In this document: positions 10,757 to 21,857 of the stretch, piece after piece
Numbering within the stretch: position 1 is the first letter of the stretch
Layout: every line of letters starts with the position of its first letter
Assembly: GCA_024138025.1 (NCBI GenBank)
Contig: JAMXBD010000399.1
Coordinates: forward strand, 1-64,000
Source: Combretum micranthum
Lineage: Eukaryota; Streptophyta; Magnoliopsida; Myrtales; Combretaceae
Direction of reading: 5' to 3'
DNA length: 64,000 bases
Notes under the pieces: generated by a model
Told to the model about the DNA's origin: nothing
The model's input: only the letters and a program-made list of their open reading frames with translations
The model's database searches: none
Translations under genes and position numbers: made by a program

Positions 10757-12726
10757 GTAATCGACTAAATTTATACAATTCAAAAATAATAATCACTAAA
10801 TAAATAATATAAAATTTTGTAAGAAGTTTTAAGAAAAGACATAGAAAGTACTCCTAATTTTCAAGATCTAAGAATATTAAAATATGAACAATTAATTATC
10901 ATTTTAAAATTTAAATTATGAAATTTCAAGATAAAATTCTTCCATAACTTTTTGATAAAATTTTTCAAATATAAAACGAATAAAATTAGAAATATATACA
11001 TAAATGAATGGAAATGATATTTAACTAGAAAATGGTAATAATCAGAGTTATAAAATATAAGATTTCGGATAATTAAAGAAACAAATGATGAGTAAATAAA
11101 TAATTATAAAATAATGATACTAAATCTAAATAACTTAAATATCAAGATATTTATAAAAGCAAAAATTACAAGAAACACCAAATCAAAATAATAAGAGAGA
11201 TTAAAACAATGTAGACATATAATGCATGCAATAAATAAACCTGAAATATGAAAATAACTACAATACAATATCAAGTTTTAATATGTTTTGAATAATGAAA
11301 AACAACAAGAAATATCAAACAAATTTTACAATAAATATGGATCTATAATACATAAACTCAATAAATAATAGATCAACAAACAATTGGAAACTTCAATGGA
11401 GGTGGATCATAATATTAAAATTTAATCTAAATTAATTAGAATAGCATAATTGAAGCATAAGTGAAAGAATAAATCTTAAAATGATAAAAAAAAATTATTT
11501 ATAAAAATTTAAAGTTAATATATAATGTTAACTACCAATATATGATTAATCTCAATTTTTGTTTAGAATGTAATTTAATAATTGAGCTTAGATAGTTTAA
11601 TTCAAATAAGTAAATTGAAATATAGGATATAAATGGATAGATTAACATAATCGAATTAGTAAATAGACTCAATGGGAATTGAGATTTCAAATGCCCATTT
11701 CCATTCGTTTAATTACTCTAGTTACCTATCTTATCAATCAAATTTCTCAAATCTTTCTAGTTATCAAATTTGAAATCTACTTCCTTCAAGTTATCTATTT
11801 ACTTTAATTATTTTTCTAACAAATCAAATTTCACTATCATCTCAACCAATTTTAATTTCAAACCCATTTCTTTTAATCTATAGATGACCCAAAATTTCTT
11901 AAGTTGAAACACTTAGATTTATAACATACCCAGATATAGCCCTGTTAATCTAAATTCTATATTTTCAAGCCCATAAATCTTGAGTTTATCTATTCATTTA
12001 AAATTATCAGTTTCTAAGCCTAAACTCGAACTAAATATCAAGCTTTTACAAAATTAAATTATAATCTAGATTTTCAATTCAAGTTATTGATTATACTTTT
12101 ATATATTCTAAAATTTCCTTTAAATTATTCTTAATACTTAAGATAATGACCTGAAAAGTTTAGAACAAAACCCTATCAATCAATACTCTAAAAAATCTCT
12201 TTATATTTAATCATTTTCTCCTTTTTCCATTTCAAATTTGCCACTCCTTTTCTTTTCTTCTCCCATACGTTTCTTCTCTTCCTTCCTTCATCTTCATCTT
12301 CTTCTTTCTTTCAAATCTTTAACCCCAAAATCTCATATTTCAACAAGATAAAAAAATAGGAGATGAAATCAAGAAAGAATATGAGAAGCATGCATGAAAG
12401 AAGCTGCAACAACTAGGAAGTAGTAGTGAAGTACAAGATAGTTAAATTTATTAAACATGAGAGTATGCTTATTTGCTTTGTTTTGATTGTTATAAATGCA
12501 TATATATGATGAGTTCATGCTAGTTATAAGTAAAATTTAAGATGAAACTTGTAAATATGTGGAATATAAGCTTGTACTTTAATACCTAAGTTTAAAATGT
12601 TCATGAGTGGAATAGATAATAGATGAGATGATTTGAGAAAATGAGATGCAATGATAGGTGTAGAAATGTTGTGAGTTATGGTGCTAAGCTTGTAAGGTGT
12701 TGTTAAGCTATTGTGGGTGGAGTTTT
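10757..12726. other. AT-rich host sequence without recognisable genes
   Basis: I see no coding region, LTR terminus or known repeat here. Base composition is strongly AT-rich. At 12195-12320 a ctctttatatttaat motif followed by a pyrimidine-rich stretch resembles an LTR promoter and leader of some other family, but no terminus or duplication supports that. The region probably continues at 30167 on the other side of L1. Confidence 0.5.
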
Positions 12727-12930
12727 GTGAATAAAACATGTACAAAAATGGCTTAAAGGAGCAAAGAAAAATAGGGGATGTAATTTGGGTGGATATGGCC
12801 ATTAATACAAGGTATGGCGTGGGGCGTGGTGAATAAAACATGTAGAAAAATGGCTTAAAGGAGTAAAGAAAAATAGAGGATGTAATTTAGGTGGATATGG
12901 CCCTTGATACAAGGTGTAGCATGGGCATGG
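12727..12930 (+). repeat. Two-copy tandem repeat, period 102 bp
   Basis: Copy 1 runs 12727-12828 and copy 2 runs 12829-12930. Both start gtgaataaaacatgta and share most bases. Copy ends carry gtggggcgtgg and atgggcatgg, and the second ends one base before the L1 terminus. Similar gcgtggtgg motifs recur at 30167-30361, on the other side of L1. Confidence 0.85.
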
Positions 12931-13697
12931 TTGTCATGCCCCACGCCCCAGCGGGTACCATAAATGTGATAGCCCTCTGTACACAATATTAAAACTTGAG
13001 AATGACTATCTTAGTCACACGGGTTTTCATATTGGTACAAGAGGTACATTCACAACAAAGGGAGGCCAATGAAGTTATGCAATTTAAGATAATGGCAGCA
13101 GAACAATCAAAGTAATACTATTATGATTCATCAAAATATAAGGTCTTACAACTTCTTTGAGGCATTCTCCTAATAAACCTCCATAATAACATAGTCTTCA
13201 AAAATCAAATAATTAAACTAAAAGATTTCTGAAGGAAATCTAATTTAAAGTCTTCAAAATTGAATTTCTCCAAAAGCTCTCAAAAAACGTAAGTTCTACC
13301 CATACGGTCATGGTGGTCACAAAAATAATAGTCTTGCAACATTAGAAATCTATTAAGGAATAAGGATAACTAGCTTAGTGAGATATTCTTTACGTATGAT
13401 GTACTCATTGTCATGCCCCAAAGGTACCCTAAACGCTATAGTCCACCACACTCGATATTTAAACTCATGTATGACAACCTTAGTCACTCCATGGGTTTAG
13501 ACACCGAGTGTAAAACTCACGTTCAACATATATGGAACCATACTTTGAATCAAAATAGCTTAAAAAGACATACATAGCGATAAGAATATAAATCATAACA
13601 GTTATAACCAGATTAATCTATTACAAGATCTGAGAGGCATACCCCCATCAAAATATCAAGAGTCCTTAAGTCCTCAAAAGTTTCTTACATCAACATA

Positions 13698-13717
13698 TAT
13701 ATATATATATATATATA
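13698..13717. repeat. (AT)n microsatellite
   Basis: A short uninterrupted at-dinucleotide run inside the U5-side part of L2. Confidence 0.85.
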
Positions 13718-14527
13718 TCTAAGATTAAGGAGATTTAACTAGAAGTCTATGGCTAATATTTAGATCTCGACTTCTTCAAAAAGCTTCTTAAATTTCAAAA
13801 ACTGTACCTAAGGACAGTGGCCTCTCGAGGATAGCCATAAATAATCATACTACAACAAGAAACTAGGGGTATAAGCTTACGAGCTTAGTGAGTTTCACTT
13901 CCAAATTAAATACTTCATCATACAATAGGGCAAACAAGTTATATTATCAGTCATATTAAATGCACAAGCATGTGAGCATACAATGCATAAACTTTTCGGG
14001 AGTCTTATGTTGAATGGATTTACGTCCTCCATTCAGGGTTAGGTGTTTCAGGCCCATATGACCATGGATTTCAATTTTCTCATTTATATAGTGGTTGATT
14101 CAGGTGCCAACCCACTCACTAATTTTGTAGTTGATACAAGTGCCTATACCACTTCCATTTTAATTCAGGCCATTCATGCCAACATTTGAGTTTACAGGCC
14201 TCTTGTTGCCTTGCTATTATGCCTTCTTCCCATAAAGGTATAATAACCAATGTAATGTGACTCAACATATGGTATGCATGGTCAATTTAATTGTAAGATC
14301 ATGTCATATTATTTAAGCGAATTATAGGCGATCATAGATATTGTAGACACTTCAATTCTATACTACATCATACAAGTATTCATAGCATTTTCCATTTTGA
14401 TATTCTTATCATCAGTTCAACCAAATAGAATTCACATGCGCATTCCAATTTTATCATGTCCTAATTCTAATGCCACTATCATTACAAGAACAATCATAAG
14501 CATATAATTTAAAAATAGTGAACTCAC

Positions 14528-14596
14528 TTTGCCAAGTGCGAAAATCCACTTAATCGTAATAGTCTTTAGAAAGGTCTAGTCCGTCTCCCAAGTCTC
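14528..14596 (-). other. L2 exon-like block, 69 nt, DYYD-stop
   Basis: On the minus strand TTAG precedes and GTGAGTT follows. The frame ends DLSKDYYD-stop. The first bases are GAGAC where other copies have GTGAC. The core ORF about 110 bases upstream (14703-14725) has lost one T. Confidence 0.5.
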
Positions 14597-15017
14597 CTAA
14601 TCAAAAGAAATAACTCCAATGAGTATTTCTATGAAGTTTGAATGAACTTATAAATTATATTCTAACAAGTTTGTCAAAGTTCGCCTAAGAGAAAATTCTA
14701 ACTTAAACGGCCATAACTTGGTCATTTTAACTTGGAATTTTATGTATTATATGCCGATTTCTACCTATTCGATGAGAGCCATATATTCCTAAAGTTATTT
14801 CTGTCAAACTAGGTCATTAGGTCCATGACCAGTAGGGTACATGATGCTATACAAAATTCTCATCCCACAAATCAATTCCTAATTTCAATCCAAGCATCAT
14901 TCCAAAGCTTTGATAGATACTTAACTATCATTATATCATGAAGGACTCTTTTATATACACATATAACTCAATATCATGCATGATTTATGGGTGTTGATAA
15001 ATCTATTTCTTCATGTA

Positions 15018-15044
15018 TGTAACGCCTTAAAATAAGGCATTACA
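15018..15044. other. Terminal palindrome at the G LTR end
   Basis: TGTAACGCCTTA and TAAGGCATTACA flank a central AAA, with 11 of 12 bases paired. The other LTR (21858) has lost a few of these bases. A role in RNA 3'-end formation or integrase recognition is conceivable but only inferred. Confidence 0.75.
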
Positions 15045-16648
15045 ACCCGCCACGTATCCTCTCTTATAAAGGATACGCAAAGGCTCTATTATCCATAATA
15101 ATACAATTATCACCCATAGGGTAACTCATAAAAGTACCAAACTTGTTTAAACTAAAAACTCATACTTCATAAAACATAAACTCTTTATTTAAACATAAAA
15201 TCCAAGTTGACTTCACAGTCAACAAATTCATAATAAAAACTAAATACTATTTACATTAAAATCTTTTCAATTAAAACCAACTATGAATCCAACTATGGTC
15301 TCAAATGATCAAAACATGTCTTCTCTCAGAAACTTGGTATATGAAGCCTAACTCTCGGCTGGGTAGTCGGGTCCACTATCGCCATCCCCACTATCAAAGA
15401 ATAAATCATAATCGGATAGATCATACACTATATCTTCTTCACCTGTACCTGAAATTTAAAAGAATGAGCGGCGAAGCTCGGTACGATAACTCCAATCCAA
15501 AAACAAATGCATATGAACATACAAAAGGCATATAATTCATGCAACTTAAACTAATGTAAACAATTATATTATTATCTTTCTTAAGCCAACAAAACAACAC
15601 AATCCAGTATTAGGCATACACTAATCCTAAACTCGGAGTTACTCAAACTCCATTGAAAATCAAACAACTTTTTTAAAAAAATAATAATCATATACATATA
15701 TGGATGAGTGGGTACTCCCCAAACACCCCGAATCCAAAACACCTAATTCTACCAGAATCATATCAAGGCACGAGTCCACTAGGAACAACCTCACACCAAG
15801 ATCATTAGGGTGCCTCACCAGTATCACTGTCTGCCAGGTCTTTACTGGTCAAAGCCAAGCACAACCAAAACATATAATCATTAAACCGAATAAAGATTAA
15901 GTTTATTAAGAAATTCTGTTCCTATAAGCATTCAATCAATACTAAACTTACAGACAAAAACAATAAGCAAGGATTGGTCGTACCTTTCTAAATTTCAGGA
16001 ATATAAATCAAATCCTCAGAATCTGATACCAAAAACAACAAAGACAACCTGAACTCTACAAACTCCTATATCCACACCAACAACAATTCCACAAACTCCA
16101 AATGTCCTGTTACAACATATATATATATATATATATCAACAGATATGATCGCATTATCAAATTACACTAACAAACATGAATTCTCCAAAAACCCTAACCT
16201 GAAAAGAAATCTTCATTATCTATACCGTTTATTCCGATCAAACTTCATAAACACCAATTATTTCACCCAAAACCCTAATATGCACAACAATAAGAACGTA
16301 TGAGGATTGTTTAACCCGTATTTTGTTTGAATCCATCATAGAGGAGATAAACTTACTATTTTGAATCACTAAAACCCGACTTGCATTCACCAATTCACAG
16401 ATCTCACACGTGCTAAGGTTTCCTCACAAGAACCTTCATGCAAAATCCAACCCAAACCCAAACCCTAAGAAAACTTGTACAATTTCATATTTAATACATA
16501 AGAGAAGATTAAAATCACTTACTTTGGATCACAAACACCCTCCGGATGATTCTCCAAGCCTGGATCTCTAAGAACACTCCAAAACCCTTTTTGATGCCAG
16601 TAGAAAAAGATAAAAAGAAAATCTGTCGAAACTATTTTTCGCGTCTCT

Positions 16649-16656
16649 TATTTATA
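16649..16656 (-). promoter_or_regulatory. Element G 3' LTR TATA box
   Basis: The minus strand reads TATAAATA, followed by GAGACGCG. The same motif lies at 23452-23459 in the other LTR. Confidence 0.65.
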
Positions 16657-16694
16657 GAAATTTGGTCATATGCTGGCCCTACACCAGCGGCATA

Positions 16695-16741
16695 CGTGTA
16701 GATCTTGCCGGCGTATACCCTACGCTGGCAAAATCTACACG
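16695..16741. other. Imperfect 21-bp inverted repeat in G U3
   Basis: The arms at 16695-16715 and 16721-16741 pair at 19 of 21 positions around a 5-base loop. The core word is gccggcgta/tacgctggc. Related TACGCYGGC words recur at 16798-16806 and 16912-16960, upstream of the TATA box. The 5' LTR has the same structure at about 23498-23544. Confidence 0.7.
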
Positions 16742-17114
16742 AGCGATGGTAGTGTCCATCGGGATTTTGAATTCCAAAATTTCAATTCCTACTATATACG
16801 CCGGCAAATCCATGCCCTATGCCGCGGCGTTCCATGTCGGTGTTAGGAGAAACCCTAGTGAACACCAGCAACGTTCCTGCCAGCGTTAATAAAAACGCTA
16901 TTGTTTCCATCCTACGCCGTCTATACGCTAGCAGTGTAGATTCTCCAAGAGGCGGCGTACAATCAGTCAAAAATTGCAGAAATCCGAACTTTAATATTTG
17001 TCCTACAACCAAACTTAAACTTTTACAATTTAGTTGTTTTGACCTTAAACTCATCCTATATCATCTCATGATTCATAATTCATTATATTTCCATCTTTAT
17101 TTCTGTATTTTACA

Positions 17115-17126
17115 TCTTTCCTCTCC
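17115..17126 (-). other. Element G polypurine tract
   Basis: The minus strand is GGAGAGGAAAGA directly next to the 3' LTR, the expected primer for second-strand synthesis. Confidence 0.75.
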
Positions 17127-17129
17127 TAA

Positions 17130-18600
17130 AAAGAACTTTCATCCTCGAAAGTTACCTGGATTAATGAAACAACTCTGGATATTTTGTCCTTATATCTTCT
17201 TTTAGCTCCCAAGTAGCTTTACGTTCAGTTTGATTAGTCTATTGTACTCTCACATATTTGATCACCTTACTTCTCAGAATCTTCTCCTTAGAATCCATAA
17301 TTCTGATCGGCTTTTCAATTGTCGTAAGGTTTGGCTATACTTCCAACGGTTCAAGAGCTATTATTTCTTCCGGATCTCTGACATACTTTCTAAGCGTGGA
17401 TACATGGAACACATTATGCACTTCCTCCAAATCAGGCGGTAAAGCTAATCTATAAGCTATGTCGCCTATCCTTTCAAGAATCTCATATGTTCCCACATAT
17501 CGAAGATTCAACTTTCCTCTTAAGCCAAATCTGACAACTCCTTTTGTTGGTGAAATCCTTAGCAAAATGTGTTTACCTACCTGAAATTCCAATGGTCTTC
17601 TTCATTTATCCGCATAACTCTTTTGTTTACTCTGTGTAGCTTGTAATCTTTACCTGATCAAACTGACCTTGTCAACTACATCTTGGACTAACTCTGGTCC
17701 CAGTAATTGTCTTTCACCCACTTCATCCCAATGAATAAGTGATCTACACTTTCTACCATAAAGCGCTTCGTATGGAGGCATGCCAATCGACGCTTGATAA
17801 CTGTTGTTATAGGCAAATTCCACTAGTGGCAAATGCTCATCCCAACTTCCCTTAAAATCCAACACACATGCTCTCAACATATCTTCCAAAGTCTATATAG
17901 TCCTTTCAGATTGCCCATCAGTCTGAGGATGATAAGCAGTACTGAACACAACCTTGGTTCCCAACGCTTGATGTAGACTTTTCCAAAATCTCCCAACGAA
18001 TCTAGTATCCCTATCTGATACGATTGTTGCTGGTATTCCGTGCAATCTCAAAATCTCTTTGATATACAACTGTGCCAAACGCTCTAACTTATAACCAGTC
18101 TTAATAGGTATAAAGTGAGCTACTTTGTGAGACGATCCACAATGACCCAAATTGAATCAAACTTATCTCTGTCTTGGGTAAAGCAGAAACAAAATCCATG
18201 GTGATATGTTCCCACTTTACTATGGTATTGGCAAAGGCTTCAACTCACCTGCGGTTTTCTGTGCTCAATATTAATCATCTGACACGTATGGCACTTAGAT
18301 ACATATTCAGCTATCTCTTCTTCATATTGTTCCACCAGTATAGCTTTTTCAAATCTTGATACATCTTGTTCCCTCCAGGATGAATGGAATAACTGGAGTA
18401 ATGCGCTTCCTTCAACAATTCCTTCTTAAGTTCTCCTTGCGCTGGCACACACAATCTCCCTTTGTACCTAAGGATACCTTCATCATCTATGTAGAACTCT
18501 GTGCCCTACCATTCTCCATTCTCTGCTTAATCTCCAAGATACTCTGATCGTCGGTTTGAGCTATCTTGATTCTATCCACAAGAGTAGGTTGAATTCATAT
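17130..18600 (-). pseudogene. Element G integrase with C-terminal chromodomain, degenerate
   Basis: In minus-strand order, the zinc-binding part shows CHTCQ near 18280. The catalytic core shows MDFVSALPKT (first Asp, about 18190), VSDRDTRFVGRFW (second Asp) and TDGQSERTI (Glu near 17900), so the D-D-E triad is still visible. Next come YNNSYQASIGMPPYEALYGR, then GLRGKLNLRYVG...ALPPDLEEVHNVFHVS, and last a chromodomain with VIKYVRV...ATWE...KYPELF at 17150-17270. An in-frame TAG replaces a Gln codon just after the catalytic Glu (about 17890), and further frameshifts lie between segments. In this clade the enzyme inserts cDNA into chromatin and the chromodomain guides targeting. Confidence 0.92.
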
Positions 18601-18689
18601 TAGCCAATCTTTCACCTACCTGTCTTGTGACTATTTCTAGTTCAAGCTTCCTCATATCATCAATGAGATGACGTTTGTGATCAAACTGC

Positions 18690-20030
18690 AAGATTCTCTA
18701 TTCTCTTTCTGCTCAAGGCGTTCGCTACTACATTTGGCCTTTCCTGGATGATACTGAATATCAATATCAAAATCCTTTATCAGTTCCAACCATCTTCTCT
18801 GTCTCATATTCAACTTTCTGGGTAAAGATGTACTTTAAATTTTATGATCCGTATACACTTTACATCTTCCCCATATAGTAATGTCTCCACAGCTTCAAAG
18901 CATGCACAACTGCTGCTAGTTCCAGATCATGAGTAGGATAATTCCTCTCATAGGGCTTTAATTGTCTGGAAGCATATGCTATAACCCTGCCTCTCTGCAT
19001 CAACACACATCCTAAACCTTGTTTAGAGGCATCACTATATATAGCATACTCCTCACCACTCAGGTAAGGCTAGCACTGGAGCAGATACTAACTTATTCTT
19101 CAACAGCTGAAAGCTAGCTTCACAGTTCTCACTCCATTCATACTTCACTCCCTTCTGTGTCAATCGGTCAAAGGACTGGCAATCTTGGAAAAATCTTCCA
19201 CAAATCTTCTATAATATCCTGCCATTCCTAGAAAACTTCGATTTCCGTCACAGTCTTGGGTCTTGGCCATTCAACACTGCTTTGACTTTCTCAGGATCCA
19301 CTGATATTCCACTACCATCAACAATATGTCCTAAGAAAGATACCGTTCTAACCAGAACTCACATTTTGAAAACTTCGCATACAACTTCTCTTCCTTCAAT
19401 CTGGTCAGAACTAATCTCAAATGTTCTTTGTGCTCCTCTTTAGTCCTTGAATACACCAATACGTCATCAATAAAGACTACCACGAATATATCAAGATACT
19501 CCTGAAGACTCTGTTCATCAAATCCATAAATACTGCTGGTGCATTGGTGAGTCCAAAAGGCATGACAACAAATTCAATGTCCATACCTTGTCCTGAAAGC
19601 TGTCTTCTGAATATCTTCGGCTTTCACTCTCAACTGATGATATCCAGATCTCAAGTCTATCTTTGAGAATACTGAAGCTCCTGCAACTGATCAAACAGAT
19701 CATCAATTCGTGGCAAAGGATACTTGTTCTTCACTCACCTGGTTCAATTCTCTGTAATCAATGCATAGTCTATACTGCCATCCTTCTTCTTAACAAATAG
19801 AACTGGAGCTCCCAAGGTGAAACACTAGGTCTAATGAACTTCTTCTTCAACAATTCATCAAACTGCACTTTAAGTTCAGCAAGTTCTGTAGGAGCCATTC
19901 GATAAGGAGCTTTGAATTTCGGTACAGTATCGGGTATCAAGTCAATATTAAACTCACTTCCTCTCTGGTGGTAATCCAGGCAGATCTTCTGGAAAAACTT
20001 CTGGATACTCACATACAATTGGAACATCCG
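18690..20030 (-). pseudogene. Element G reverse transcriptase and RNase H, degenerate
   Basis: On the minus strand the RT entry shows FNIDLIPDT...[15 protein letters not shown]...FIRPSVSPW (19770-19960). The catalytic motif reads [17 protein letters not shown] near 19440-19485, so both Asp residues survive. RNase H remnants follow at about 18700-19120, with the primer-strand word [10 protein letters not shown] near 18940-18980 by comparison with E2. Several frameshifts and stops break the frame, and the longest open piece is under 90 codons. The domain order PR-RT-RNaseH-IN is typical for Ty3/gypsy. Confidence 0.88.
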
Positions 20031-20057
20031 ACAACACTATCTCCTTTTTATCTTCTT

Positions 20058-20470
20058 TCACCATAGCAGCCAAAACTGATCTCCCCATAATTCATAAGTA
20101 GGTAAAACTGGAGGTCTTTGCACTACTAACTTATGAATAAATTGATCACCATTGGGCAAACTGAACTCTACTACCAGATTATAGCAATCAATCACATGGT
20201 ACTTTGCCAACCAGTCTACACCCAAAATCACATCAAAATCCAACATATCCAGCACACCAAATCTGCAGGTAGATGCCTACCTTCTATCTCAATATCCACA
20301 TTTTTACAGATTCTATTCAATACAGACTCACTTCCCAAAGGAGTACTAACAGATACACATCAGGCATAAACTCAGTAGATATACCACAAACAGACATAAA
20401 AGATTCAGAAACGCAAGAGAAACTAGCACCAGTATCAAAAACACATATGCACTATGCAGGAGTATAGGAA
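20058..20470 (-). pseudogene. Element G aspartic protease, degenerate
   Basis: The minus strand reads AYVFDTGASFSCVSESF near 20410-20465, which holds the retropepsin DTG active site intact. Further along is MLDFDVILGVDWLAKYHVIDC (20190-20255), the family's second conserved stretch before RT. Frameshifts separate the two. The protease would process the Gag-Pol polyprotein. It follows the gag zinc knuckles directly, as expected. Confidence 0.85.
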
Positions 20471-20479
20471 ACATACCCG

Positions 20480-21670
20480 CGATAGTGTCAACACTAGAAG
20501 TCTCACTACGCTGTAAAGCGTAAACCTTTGCTGGTGCTCGCTGCCCTTGGCCAGAATAAACTTGCCATACTGCCCTCCTTTACAATCCACATCTGTGTCC
20601 TCTCTGCCCACACTTGAAGCAGAAAACCTGTGGAATAACTTTGTCTGTGCAGTATTACTCTTGTGTCCCAGCTTTCCACAAGAAAAGCAAGCATTCTCTA
20701 CCCATTTGCAATCCTTCACATCATGTGGTCCAAGGCATCTCGTGCATCTTCTATCTGTATTCTGCACTGCTGACCTGAAATTTGAGTAATAGGCCTCTTG
20801 CCTCTATCTTGTGTAAGTACACCATTGCTGGCCTCTTCTTAAAAATACTGATTCCTCTGTGGCTCAGCTTCTAATCTGCTCAAACCTTGCTCTTGTCTTG
20901 GCTTTGTTCACCACAGCTGAGTAGTTGCTTAAATCCATCAAATTACTGATACTGGATCTCAGGTTCTAGTAGTGATGAATCTACTAACCTTGGCCTCTTC
21001 ACTCTCTTTCAGAGCGTCAGGTAGAAATCTCATCAACCTGTGCAATTCTGACTCATATTCTTCCACTGTCATTTTTCCTTTGCAGAGTGTAATACTCTTG
21101 AAGCATTCTCTGCTTAACACTGTCAGGAAAGAATTCTCTGTAGAAGGCCTGCTGAAACATTTGCCATGTAATTATACCAGTCATGTGTCTTCTAGTGCTC
21201 AACCACCAGTTGTTGGCTTCCAGTCAGCAAATAGGAGGCATATTCCACTTTCTTGTTCTCTGGATATCCAGAGCAGCAAATGTCTTCTCAACCTCTTCCA
21301 TCCACAACTGTGCTTCGAGAGGCTTACCTGGTACTGGCTCAAACTTATGCACCAGGTCCACAAATTTGTTCAGACTAAGCACATCTGCATGCCTAACTCC
21401 ATTTCCTCCATTCCCATTTAACCTTTGTGTCTCCTGTCTCCAAGCTTCGTTTTCTTGGACCATCTGCATGTCCCTCCTCATATCTTGTTGCTGTTGACCA
21501 ACTACTCCTAACAAAGCATTCACAGCTTGCATAAGTTGTGCAGCATCGAGGAACCTGCTGTCCGATAGGTGGAGGTGGTGGCAAGTCTTGATTCTGAGCC
21601 TGCTGCTCATCCTGCTGTTGCCCAAATTCTCATTTTCCCTCAGGAATTCTTCTTCTTGGAGGCATTCTAA
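20480..21670 (-). pseudogene. Element G gag with two zinc knuckles, degenerate
   Basis: The N-terminal part (21224-21660) reads LDAAQLMQAVNALLGVVGQQQQ, then KFEPVPGKPLEAQLWMEEVEKTFAAL, the Retrotrans_gag signature. A TWQMFQQAFYREFFPD segment lies near 21120-21180. Two zinc knuckles follow at 20640-20770: CTRCLGPHDVKDC and CFSCGKLGHKSNTA. The last Cys of the second is lost. Gag forms the virus-like particle that packages the element RNA. Frameshifts between the three parts make it non-functional. Confidence 0.88.
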
Positions 21671-21838
21671 TACAACAAAACACCACGAAATTAGAATAAG
21701 GGTATCCAACTCAAGATCAAAACTTAAATCTATAAGAACATCAAACTTAACAACAACAAACCTATTATTCTACCCCACTCCTCAAATCTCACCGTCCTAA
21801 GGAATCAAAACTTAAATCTATATGATTCAAAACCTATA

Positions 21839-21850
21839 GCTCTGATACCA
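21839..21850 (-). other. Element G primer-binding site (initiator tRNA-Met)
   Basis: The minus strand TGGTATCAGAGC is a perfect 12-base complement to the 3' end of plant initiator tRNA-Met. It lies seven bases from the 5' LTR. Confidence 0.92.
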
Positions 21851-21857
21851 AATAAGC

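Larger units (their letters stand above)
15018..17114 (-). repeat. Element G 3' LTR
   Basis: It runs from TGTAACGCC (15018) to ...GTATTTTACA (17114) and is paired with 21858-23904. It holds a 27-bp terminal palindrome (15018-15044), an (AT)n tract near 16117, a minus-strand TATA box (16649-16656) and a long imperfect hairpin (16695-16741). Confidence 0.95.

Noticed and set aside
16662..17205. Overlapping open frames of 75-128 codons
   Set aside because: They fall in the GC-richer U3 of element G and run across the LTR end and polypurine tract. The openness comes from composition, not coding.
20972..21497. Plus-strand open frames of 149 and 104 codons
   Set aside because: They are antisense to gag of element G, which reads with recognisable domains on the minus strand.
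21839..21850. tRNA-like sequence gctctgatacca
   Set aside because: It is the primer-binding site complement to initiator tRNA-Met. No tRNA body is present around it.
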